This document shows, one piece after another, positions 1 through 6,339 of a stretch of DNA of 64,000 nt. Position numbers and translations under genes: made by a program. Source of the stretch: Halomonas sp. THAF5a (GTDB taxonomy: Bacteria; Pseudomonadota; Gammaproteobacteria; Pseudomonadales; Halomonadaceae); the NCBI RefSeq assembly GCF_009363755.1, contig NZ_CP045417.1, forward strand, positions 1,798,001-1,862,000, written 5' to 3'. The notes beneath the pieces were generated by a model. It was not told the DNA's origin. It did no database searches and saw only the letters and a program-made list of their open reading frames with translations. The number at the start of each line of letters is the position of its first letter. Position 1 is the stretch's first letter.

Positions 1-2
1 GC

Positions 3-359
3 GCGCAGCTGATCATGACCGCGCTGGGCATGACCGGCCTGACCTTCGTGGGGCTCTCGGCGGTGGCGCTGATCACCCGCAAGGACTTCAGCTTCCTGGC
101 CAACTTCCTGATGGCGGGTGCCATCGTGCTGATCCTGGCCATGCTGGCGGGCATCTTCCTGCAGATCCCGGCCCTGTCGCTGATGGTCTCCGCCGGCTTC
201 GTGCTGTTCTCCTCGGCGGCCATTCTCTTCCAGACCAGCGAGATCGTGCATCGTAGCGGCGAGACCAACTACATTCTCGCCACCATCACCCTCTACGTGT
301 CGATCTACAACCTGTTCATCAGCCTGCTGTCGATCCTGGGCATCATGAGCCAGGACTGA
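3..359 (+). CDS. yccA: YccA/Bax inhibitor-1 family membrane protein (3' part)
   Basis: The window opens inside this gene; the frame is open from base 3 and ends with TGA at 357-359, so only the C-terminal ~118 residues are visible. What remains is almost entirely hydrophobic, with about four transmembrane stretches and the ending YILATITLYVSIYNLFISLLS. That C-terminal pattern is typical of the YccA/BI-1 (UPF0005) family of inner-membrane proteins; E. coli YccA modulates FtsH proteolysis. The ATG at base 15 is internal, not the start. It is followed by a strong hairpin terminator, so it is transcriptionally separate from the tus genes. The family call is firm; the FtsH link is taken from the family. 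Confidence 0.8.
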   Translation, partial: AQLIMTALGMTGLTFVGLSAVALITRKDFSFLANFLMAGAIVLILAMLAGIFLQIPALSLMVSAGFVLFSSAAILFQTSEIVHRSGETNYILATITLYVSIYNLFISLLSILGIMSQD

Positions 360-380
360 CGCCAGCGCGGTATCAGGTTC

Positions 381-416
381 ACCTGGCCCCGCCAATCGGC
401 GGGGCCAGGTCGTTTC
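381..416 (+). terminator. Rho-independent-like terminator after yccA
   Basis: A 13-bp perfect stem (381-393 pairs with 398-410, loop AATC) is followed by the short T-rich tail CGTTTC. It sits between the yccA stop and the tusD ribosome site. Confidence 0.75.
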
Positions 417-428
417 AGGAGGAGCTAC

Positions 429-821
429 ATGCGCTATGCCATCCTGTTGATGGGCGCCCCCTACAGTCATCAGGCCAGCCATTCGGCCCTGCGTTTCGCC
501 CGCGCCCTGCTGGCGCGTGGCCATCGCCTCGAGGCGGTATTCTTCTATCACGACGGGGTGCACAATGCCGCCCGCCTGGCCGCCCCGCCCCAGGATGAAC
601 CGCACCTGGTGGATGGCTGGGCGGCCCTCTCCCGCGAGCACGAGGTCTCGCTCCAGGTGTGCATCGCCGCGGCGCTGCGTCGTGGCCTGCTCGATGAGCG
701 CGAGGCCGCCCGCCATGGCAAGGAGGGGAGCAGCGTCGCCGCGCCCTTCGAGCTGACCGGGCTCGGGCAGCTGATCGACCTGGGCACCCGCTGTGACCGG
801 CTGGTGACCTTCGGCCCCTGA
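429..821 (+). CDS. tusD: Sulfurtransferase complex subunit TusD
   Basis: 130 aa DsrE-family protein. TusD takes persulfide sulfur from TusA within the TusBCD heterohexamer and passes it to TusE for the 2-thio modification of tRNA wobble uridine. The catalytic cysteine is visible as Cys78 in the segment QVCIAAALRRG, the same position as in E. coli TusD. An AGGAGG-like ribosome site (417-422) precedes the ATG. It is first in a run of four closely spaced sulfur-relay genes (tusD-C-B-E). DsrE itself, the sulfur-oxidation homologue, is the alternative, but no dsrAB genes are present here, so the tRNA role is favoured. Confidence 0.93.
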   Translation: MRYAILLMGAPYSHQASHSALRFARALLARGHRLEAVFFYHDGVHNAARLAAPPQDEPHLVDGWAALSREHEVSLQVCIAAALRRGLLDEREAARHGKEGSSVAAPFELTGLGQLIDLGTRCDRLVTFGP

Positions 822-843
822 CCCTCTGGCTTGCGATGGAACG

Positions 844-1224
844 ATGATGCACGAACACGACGAGACCCTCCGCGATCTGCTGGTCATCCTGCGCCATGCG
901 CCCCACGGCAGCAGCTGGCTGAAGGAAGGGCTGGACGCCGCCCTGGTCGCCGCCGCCTTCGGACAGAGCGTCTCCCTGTTGTTCATGGGGGAGGGTGTCA
1001 CGGCGCTGGTGCCGGGGCAGGGCGCCGGTCCTCTCGAGCAGAAGGGGACGGCCGCGACGCTTGCGATGCTGGAGATGTATGATATCGAGACCCTGCTGGT
1101 GGATGCGCAGGCGCTCTCATCGCTTGGCCTCGCCGACGACGAATTGATGCTCGACGTCACGCCGCTGTCGGCCGAGGCCATCGCCGAGACCCTGTCCGCC
1201 CACCGCCTGGTGTTGACCTTCTAG
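844..1224 (+). CDS. tusC: Sulfurtransferase complex subunit TusC
   Basis: 126 aa DsrF/TusC-family subunit of the TusBCD sulfur relay. The N-terminal half holds the family pattern of a hydrophobic strand followed by HAPHG and EGLDAALVAAAF, and a second strand SVSLLFMGEGV. TusC is a structural partner with no required catalytic cysteine, and no cysteine is seen here. Two adjacent ATG codons (844 and 847) could start it; the first was kept. It lies 22 bp after tusD and 18 bp before tusB in one operon. Confidence 0.9.
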   Translation: MMHEHDETLRDLLVILRHAPHGSSWLKEGLDAALVAAAFGQSVSLLFMGEGVTALVPGQGAGPLEQKGTAATLAMLEMYDIETLLVDAQALSSLGLADDELMLDVTPLSAEAIAETLSAHRLVLTF

Positions 1225-1242
1225 TCCCCAAGGAGAACCGGG

Positions 1243-1533
1243 ATGCTGTTGCATGTGGTGAACCGTTCCCCGGCGAACAGTCGGGTCCATGAGCAGGCCC
1301 TGACCGGCATGGGGCCGGAGGATGTCCTGCTGTTGATCGAGGATGGCGTCCAGGGGGCGCTGCCCCAGCTGGTGCGCTATTTCGCGCCGATCGAGGGGCG
1401 CCTCTTCGCCCTGAAGGAGGATCTGGAGGCGCGTGGGCTGCTGGGCCGCTGTGCGGAAAGCGTGCAGGTGGTCGATGTGGATGGCTTCGTGACCCTGACC
1501 GAGGAAGCCGAACGAACGGTGAGCTGGTACTGA
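1243..1533 (+). CDS. tusB: Sulfurtransferase complex subunit TusB
   Basis: 96 aa DsrH/TusB-family protein, the third TusBCD subunit. It starts MLLHVVNRSP, the usual opening of the family, and has an AAGGAG ribosome site just upstream. The stop codon overlaps the start of the next gene (TGATG), which implies translational coupling with tusE. A cysteine (CAESVQ segment) lies in the C-terminal third. The assignment rests on size, order and N-terminal pattern. Confidence 0.88.
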   Translation: MLLHVVNRSPANSRVHEQALTGMGPEDVLLLIEDGVQGALPQLVRYFAPIEGRLFALKEDLEARGLLGRCAESVQVVDVDGFVTLTEEAERTVSWY

Positions 1534-1886
1534 TGGCGTCGACAGAAATATACCGTTATCTATCCATCAATGACAAACAATTCGGGCTCGACCCGGAAGA
1601 CTATCTGGTCGACATGGCCCAGTGGTCGCCCGAGGTCGCCGAAGCCCTGGCGCAAGAGGAGGGGATCGAGCTGACCGAGGAGCACTGGGAGGTGCTCCAT
1701 GTACTGCGCGACTTCTATGCGCGCTATGAGATGGCCCCCGCCATGCGCCCCCTGGTCAAGGCGGTGGGCAAGGTGCTGGGGCCCGAGAAGGGGCGTTCCA
1801 TTCACCTGATGCGGCTCTTCCCCGGCAGCCCCGCCAAGGTGGCGGCGCGGCTGGCCGGACTGCCCAAGCCCACCCACTGCCTGTGA
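1533..1886 (+). CDS. tusE: Sulfur carrier protein TusE (DsrC family)
   Basis: 117 aa DsrC/TusE-family protein. TusE accepts persulfide from TusD and works with MnmA on tRNA thiolation. The family's central motif is present (TEEHWEVLHVLRDFYARY), as is the mobile C-terminal arm ending PKPTHCL, where the penultimate Cys116 is the sulfur carrier. The second conserved DsrC cysteine, ten residues earlier, is replaced (arm LAGLPKP), which is usual for TusE and argues against a sulfite-reduction DsrC. It is coupled to tusB by a TGATG overlap. Confidence 0.93.
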   Translation: MASTEIYRYLSINDKQFGLDPEDYLVDMAQWSPEVAEALAQEEGIELTEEHWEVLHVLRDFYARYEMAPAMRPLVKAVGKVLGPEKGRSIHLMRLFPGSPAKVAARLAGLPKPTHCL

Positions 1887-1896
1887 AGGCGCTCCC

Positions 1897-2484
1897 TTGA
1901 ACTTCCTCGCCCATGGCTGGCTCGCCCGCGGCGGCGGTGACGATTTCCTGTACGGCAATCTGATCGCCGACGGGGTGAAGGGCACCGATCTCTCGGCGTG
2001 GTCGGCGGAGACGGCGGCGGGCATCCGCCACCACCGTCGGGTGGACGCCTTCGTCGATGGCCACCCGGTGATCGCCGAGGTCCTGGCGCGGGCCCCCTGG
2101 CCCCAGCGCCGCTTCGCCGGCATCGCCCTGGACCTGCTCTGGGACCACTTCGCGGCACGCGCCCTCGAGGACGAGGCGAGACGCCGGCTGGCCGCACGCT
2201 GCTACCGGCTGCTCGCGACCGCGCCCGCCCCGGGTCGCCTGGCGGGGATGGTGCCCCTGCTGGTGGAGCAGGACTGGCTCAACCGCTATGCCGACTTCGC
2301 CTTCACCTGTCGCGCCATTGCGGGCATCGGCGGACGGCTCTCCGGCCCGAACCGCCTCGCCGAGCTGGTGCCCTGGCTGGAGGCGCACTATGACCGCCTC
2401 GCCCGCGACTTCGAGCGGCTGTGGCCGGCCGTCAACCAGGCGCTCGAGGTGCCGGTGGACGGCCAGCGTCCCCCGCTGACCTAG
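1897..2484 (+). CDS. ACP phosphodiesterase-like protein (AcpH/DUF479 family)
   Basis: 195 aa protein beginning MNFLAHGWLARGG, with FLYGNLIADGVKG, IRHHRRVDAFVDGHP and LLWDHFAAR. These are the histidine/aspartate motifs of the AcpH (DUF479) family, metal-dependent HD-like enzymes that remove the phosphopantetheine arm of acyl carrier protein. The start is TTG at 1897, chosen because the family begins exactly with MNFLAH. It lies 10 bp after tusE, so it is probably the last gene of that operon. The substrate is inferred from the family only. Confidence 0.8.
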   Translation: MNFLAHGWLARGGGDDFLYGNLIADGVKGTDLSAWSAETAAGIRHHRRVDAFVDGHPVIAEVLARAPWPQRRFAGIALDLLWDHFAARALEDEARRRLAARCYRLLATAPAPGRLAGMVPLLVEQDWLNRYADFAFTCRAIAGIGGRLSGPNRLAELVPWLEAHYDRLARDFERLWPAVNQALEVPVDGQRPPLT

Positions 2485-2508
2485 TCGGCTCCATTCGCCG
2501 TTCGCGCC

Positions 2509-3717
2509 TCAATCGACCCTGAGCCACAGGCAGTCGACGCGATCGCCGGGTTCGATACGCGTCTCGGCGGGGATCTCCGCCAGGGCATCGGCGCCGATGC
2601 ACGACGACAGCACCCCCGAGTTCTGGTCGCGGAACGCCCGGGCCACGATGCCGTCGTCGCCCAGCTCCAGGGTGACGCGCATATAGTGGCGCCGTGGCCC
2701 CGTGGAGGTGGCGAAATCGACGCGCGCGGGCAGACGCGGCAGCTCGGCCATCGCCGGGCAGCCCTGCAGCGCCCCCAGCAGGGGGCGCAGGAAGAGCCAG
2801 GCGCCGACGAAGCAGGAGACCGGGTTGCCGGGCAGGCCGACGAAGCGCACCGCCTGGCCCTCGCGCCCCGGCAGGCGCCCCAGGGCGAGCGGTTTGCCCG
2901 GGCGGATCGCCAGGCGCCACAGGTCGAGCTGGCCAAGCGATGCCAGCGCCGCCTTGACATGGTCCTCCTCGCCGACGCTCACCCCGCCGGTCGTGATCAC
3001 CAGGTCGGCCTCCAAGGCCGCCGCGGCCAGGATGTCGCGGGTGCCCGCGGCGTCGTCCGGGACCGTGGCGATGCGCACCAGTTCGGCGCCGAAGCGCTCC
3101 AGCAGCCGCCGGAGCATCGGGCGATTGGAGTTGTAGATCTGCCCCTCGGAAAGTGGCGCGCCCGGATCGACGATCTCGTCGCCGGTGGAGAGCAGGGCGA
3201 CCCGCGGGCGGCGACGCACCACCACCTCGGTGATGCCCTGGCCGGCGAGATGGCCCAGGGCCGCGGCCTCGAGCCGCTCGCCGGCGGCCAGCAGGGGAGC
3301 GCCGGCCGCCACGTCGCGCCCGCGACAGCGGACGTTGTCGCCCGCCGGGAGATCCGCCGGGATGGCCGCGACATCGCCCTCGAGCGTCACGCGTTCCTGC
3401 ATCACCACGCAGTCGGCGCCCGGGGGCAGGGCACCGCCGGTGAAGATGCGCGCGCAGGTGCCCCGTGCCAGGGGCGTCGCCGGGGCGCCGGCGGCGATGC
3501 GCTGGGCGACCGGCAGTCGTTTCCCGGCATCGAGGTGGTGCAGGGCGTAGCCGTCCATGGCGCTGTTGTCGAAGGCGGGCACGTCGAGGCGCGCCTCGAT
3601 CGCCTCGGCCAGCACGCGTCCGGCCGCGTCCGCGCAGGGCACCGTCTCCCCGGGCGTGGCGATGACGTCGGCCAGCAGGGCGTCCAGCGCGGCCTCGACC
3701 GGTTGCAGCTCACCCAT
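2509..3717 (-). CDS. moeA: Molybdopterin molybdenumtransferase MoeA
   Basis: 402 aa, full length for MoeA, which inserts molybdate into adenylylated molybdopterin. Motifs seen: DVPAFDNSAMDGYAL near residue 50, IFTGGALPPGAD, TGDEIVDPG, TTGGVSVGEEDHVKAAL in the MogA-like domain, and GLPGNPVSCFVG. It overlaps the end of moaB by a few bases, so the two are co-translated. The nearby molybdenum enzyme in this window is the formate dehydrogenase upstream on the same strand, which would need this product. It is the distal gene of the DUF1244-moaB-moeA unit. Confidence 0.95.
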   Translation of the reverse strand: MGELQPVEAALDALLADVIATPGETVPCADAAGRVLAEAIEARLDVPAFDNSAMDGYALHHLDAGKRLPVAQRIAAGAPATPLARGTCARIFTGGALPPGADCVVMQERVTLEGDVAAIPADLPAGDNVRCRGRDVAAGAPLLAAGERLEAAALGHLAGQGITEVVVRRRPRVALLSTGDEIVDPGAPLSEGQIYNSNRPMLRRLLERFGAELVRIATVPDDAAGTRDILAAAALEADLVITTGGVSVGEEDHVKAALASLGQLDLWRLAIRPGKPLALGRLPGREGQAVRFVGLPGNPVSCFVGAWLFLRPLLGALQGCPAMAELPRLPARVDFATSTGPRRHYMRVTLELGDDGIVARAFRDQNSGVLSSCIGADALAEIPAETRIEPGDRVDCLWLRVD

Positions 3718-4231
3718 GCTGGCCTCGCTCGGGAATGACGAGGTTGGCGAAGTTGCACGGCTTGTGCCGGCTGTCGAGCTGTTCGGCCAGGATACCGTCC
3801 CAGCCGGTGCGACAGGCGCCGGTGGAGCCGGGCAGGCAGAACACCACGGTGGAATTGGCCAGCCCGGCGAGGCTGCGGCTCTGCACCGTGGAGCTGCCGA
3901 TCTCCTGCCAGGAGAGGTGGCGGAACAGCTCGCCGAAGCCCTCGATCTGCTTGTCGAGCAGCACCGAGACCGCTTCCGGGGTGGAGTCGCGTCCGGTGAA
4001 CCCGGTGCCGCCGGTGGTCAGGATCACCTGGACGTCCTCATCGGCGATCCAGCCGGCCACGACCGCACGGATGCGATAGACGTCATCGGGCACGATGCGC
4101 TTCTCGTGCAGGCGGTGCCCGGCCGCCGTCAGGCGCTCGACCAGGGCCTGGCCGCTGCGGTCGGTCTGTTCATCACGCGTGTCGGAGATGGTCAGCACCG
4201 CCACGGAGAGGGGGATCATCGGCTCGCTCAT
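3710..4231 (-). CDS. moaB: Molybdenum cofactor biosynthesis protein MoaB
   Basis: 173 aa MoaB/Mog-family protein. The family adenylylates molybdopterin before molybdenum insertion; gammaproteobacterial MoaB is often considered redundant with MogA. The nucleotide-binding motif LTTGGTGFTGRDSTPEA is intact, and the C-terminal CLPGSTGACRTGWD pattern is typical of MoaB. The ATG at 4231 was chosen over upstream in-frame codons because it overlaps the DUF1244 stop (ATGA) and gives the usual length. It reads directly into moeA. Confidence 0.93.
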   Translation of the reverse strand: MSEPMIPLSVAVLTISDTRDEQTDRSGQALVERLTAAGHRLHEKRIVPDDVYRIRAVVAGWIADEDVQVILTTGGTGFTGRDSTPEAVSVLLDKQIEGFGELFRHLSWQEIGSSTVQSRSLAGLANSTVVFCLPGSTGACRTGWDGILAEQLDSRHKPCNFANLVIPERGQHG

Positions 4232-4551
4232 GCGTCGCGGGTCTCCTGCTTGGCCGCCTGGCGCGCCGCGAAGGCCGCCTGCTGCTCGGGGGTGGCCTCC
4301 TGCTGGTACTGCTCCTTCCACTCGGCGTAGGGCATGCCGTAGACATGCTCCCGGGCACTCTCGTAGTCCAGTTCGACGCCGCGCTCGTCGGCGGCGGCCA
4401 CCAGCCACTTGGAGAGGCAGTTGCGGCAGAAGTCGGCCAGGATCATCAGGTCGATGTTCTGGACCTCCTTGTGCTCATCGAGGTGGCGCAGCAGGCGGCG
4501 GAAGGCGGCCGCCTCGAGTTCGGTGCGGGTGGCGTCGTCGAGTTGTGGCAT
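4228..4551 (-). CDS. DUF1244 domain protein
   Basis: 107 aa protein matching the DUF1244 family by its core RHLDEHKEVQNIDLMILADFCRNCLSKWL and the later YGMPYAEWKEQYQQEAT (key residues Cys-x-x-Cys and a tryptophan-rich helix). Function is unknown. It is predicted soluble with a charged Gln/Ala-rich tail. It leads the moaB-moeA unit and overlaps moaB by four bases. The overlap suggests a cofactor or molybdenum-related role, but that is inference only. Confidence 0.8.
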   Translation of the reverse strand: MPQLDDATRTELEAAAFRRLLRHLDEHKEVQNIDLMILADFCRNCLSKWLVAAADERGVELDYESAREHVYGMPYAEWKEQYQQEATPEQQAAFAARQAAKQETRDA

Positions 4552-4592
4552 CGTCGCTCTCCGGAGTCGGGGTATCGGTAGGGCCAGCTTAA

Positions 4593-4620
4593 CAAAAAGA
4601 CACCGCCTGCAGGCGGTGTC
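4593..4620 (-). terminator. Strong terminator closing the formate dehydrogenase operon
   Basis: Nine-bp stem (4599-4607 with 4612-4620, loop TGCA) followed on the minus strand by five T residues and TGTT. It lies 22 bp after the fdh gamma-subunit stop and separates that operon from DUF1244-moaB-moeA. Confidence 0.9.
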
Positions 4621-4642
4621 GAAGCGAGATGGCGGCCGGGGA

Positions 4643-5704
4643 TCAGCCGGAGCCTGGCGCCGGCGCGTCGCCTTTAGGGGCCGGACGCGGCTCGGCCAGC
4701 TGAGCCTCGGGAATCGCCTGGTCCTTGACCTCGTCGTACCAGAGGTTGTGGTGCTCCTTGGCCCAGCTCTCGTCCACGTAGCCGGTGGTCATGCCCTCCA
4801 GCGATCCCTCGGTCCCCAGGGTGCCGATGTAGATATGGCCCAGGGCCACGGCCGTCAGCCCCAGGGCCCCCACGGCGTGGATGATGCTGGCCCACTGCAT
4901 GGTGTCACGGGCCTGGCCGTAGTTGGGGAAGTCCAGCACGAAGCCGCTGACGATCACCGCGAGCCCGGCGGTGGCCAGCAGCCAGTACCAGACCTTCTCG
5001 CCGCCGTTGGCGAAGCCGGCGTCGGGATGGCCCTTGCCGACCAGGCCGCCGCCCTTGGCGAACCACTGCAGGTCGTGGGCCCTGGGGATGTTGTGGCTGA
5101 GCAGGCGCAGCAGCAGGATCACCAGCAGGATGCCGAACAGCGGCCCCAGGTAGTTGTGGATCAGCTTGGTGCCGGACATCATCGCCGCCCAGGCCCCGTC
5201 GCCGACCAGTGGGCGCAGCAGGGTCTTGCCGTAGGCGAGGTTGAGCCCGGTCAAGGCCAGCAGGATGAACAGCGTCGCCACCGTCCAGTGCAGGGAGCGC
5301 ACGACCAGCGACCAGCGCAGCAGCTTGCGTCCGGTGCGCGGCTCGTCGAGCGTCTTGCGCCCCACCAGCAGGTAGAAGAGCGCGATCGCCACGATCATGC
5401 CCAGTACCGCGATCGCCCCGAAGGGAGAGACCCAACGCTCGCGGATCTGCCGCCAGGTCTCGCCGCTGGCATTCACCAGGTTGTAGCTGCTGTCGGCCCG
5501 GGAGTCCCGGTAGTTGGGTCCCGTCTCACCCGCCTTGACCTGTCGCCACAGGTCGGCGTCCACGGCGGGGACGGCGAAGGCCGCCTCCCGGCCGGGATCG
5601 GCCTGCTGCGCCAGCGCCAGCGAGGAGAGCACCAGGCCGGCCAGCAGCACCAGCAGCGTCAGGAGCCGCCGGGCGGCCCCCGCGTGCGTCATCGAGATGC
5701 TCAT
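4643..5704 (-). CDS. fdhC: Formate dehydrogenase cytochrome b556 (gamma) subunit
   Basis: 353 aa integral membrane subunit that passes electrons from the FdhAB catalytic part to quinone through b-type hemes. There is a cleavable-looking signal (residues 12-33, ending LALAQQ), a hydrophilic region to ~90, then about five membrane helices. Heme-type histidines occur in VRSLHWTVA, LIHNYLGP, IIHAVGA and LGHIYIG. The long N-terminal extension is typical of the FdhC type rather than short E. coli FdnI. The start at 5704 (MSISM) was chosen because earlier in-frame sequence is out of frame with fdhB. It lies 10 bp after fdhB. Confidence 0.9.
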   Translation of the reverse strand: MSISMTHAGAARRLLTLLVLLAGLVLSSLALAQQADPGREAAFAVPAVDADLWRQVKAGETGPNYRDSRADSSYNLVNASGETWRQIRERWVSPFGAIAVLGMIVAIALFYLLVGRKTLDEPRTGRKLLRWSLVVRSLHWTVATLFILLALTGLNLAYGKTLLRPLVGDGAWAAMMSGTKLIHNYLGPLFGILLVILLLRLLSHNIPRAHDLQWFAKGGGLVGKGHPDAGFANGGEKVWYWLLATAGLAVIVSGFVLDFPNYGQARDTMQWASIIHAVGALGLTAVALGHIYIGTLGTEGSLEGMTTGYVDESWAKEHHNLWYDEVKDQAIPEAQLAEPRPAPKGDAPAPGSG

Positions 5705-5714
5705 GGTCGCCTCC

Positions 5715-6329
5715 TTACCCCTGCCGGGTGGCATCGTAGGCCAGGGAGTCGGCCTCGGCGCGGGGGTTGCCCGACCAGCCCCCGTCCCTATGGCCGCGCT
5801 GGACGACGCGCTGGCGGAAGATGTCGGCGACCTCCTGGGCATCCCCGGCGAGCAGCGCCTTGGTCGAACACATCTCGGCACAGAGCGGCAGCTTGCCCTC
5901 GGCGATGCGGTTGGCGCCGTACTTCTGGTACTCCTCCTCCGGAGTCTCCGCCGGCCCGCCGGCGCAGAAGGTGCACTTGTCCATCTTGCCGCGCTCGCCG
6001 AAGGCGTTCTGCTTGGGGAACTGCGGCGCGCCGAAGGGGCAGGCGTAGAGGCAGTAGCCGCAGCCGATGCAGAGGTCCTTGTCGTGCAGCACGATGCCGT
6101 CATCGCGCTGGTAGAGGGTCTCGGTGGGGCAGACGGCGATGCAGGGCGCATCGTCGCAGTGCATGCAGGCCACCGAGATCGAGACCTCGCTGGGCTCGCC
6201 GTCGTTGAGGGTCACCACACGGCGGCGCTGCACGCCCCATTCGACCTCGTTGGCGTTCTTGCAGGCGGTGACGCAGCCGTTGCACTCGATGCAGCGCTCC
6301 GCGTCGCACATGAATTTCATTGTGGCCAT
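5715..6329 (-). CDS. fdhB: Formate dehydrogenase iron-sulfur (beta) subunit
   Basis: 204 aa ferredoxin-like subunit with four cysteine groups for 4Fe-4S clusters: CIECNGCVTACKN, CMHCDDAPCIAVCP, CIGCGYCLYACP, and the split CTFC...CAEMC pair. It carries electrons from the molybdenum subunit to the cytochrome b subunit. There is no signal peptide, so it would be carried through the TAT system with FdhA. It sits 10 bp downstream of fdhA and 10 bp upstream of fdhC. The length fits the short FdhB (FDH3 type), which lacks the E. coli FdnH membrane anchor. Confidence 0.93.
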   Translation of the reverse strand: MATMKFMCDAERCIECNGCVTACKNANEVEWGVQRRRVVTLNDGEPSEVSISVACMHCDDAPCIAVCPTETLYQRDDGIVLHDKDLCIGCGYCLYACPFGAPQFPKQNAFGERGKMDKCTFCAGGPAETPEEEYQKYGANRIAEGKLPLCAEMCSTKALLAGDAQEVADIFRQRVVQRGHRDGGWSGNPRAEADSLAYDATRQG

Positions 6330-6339
6330 GGGGATCTCC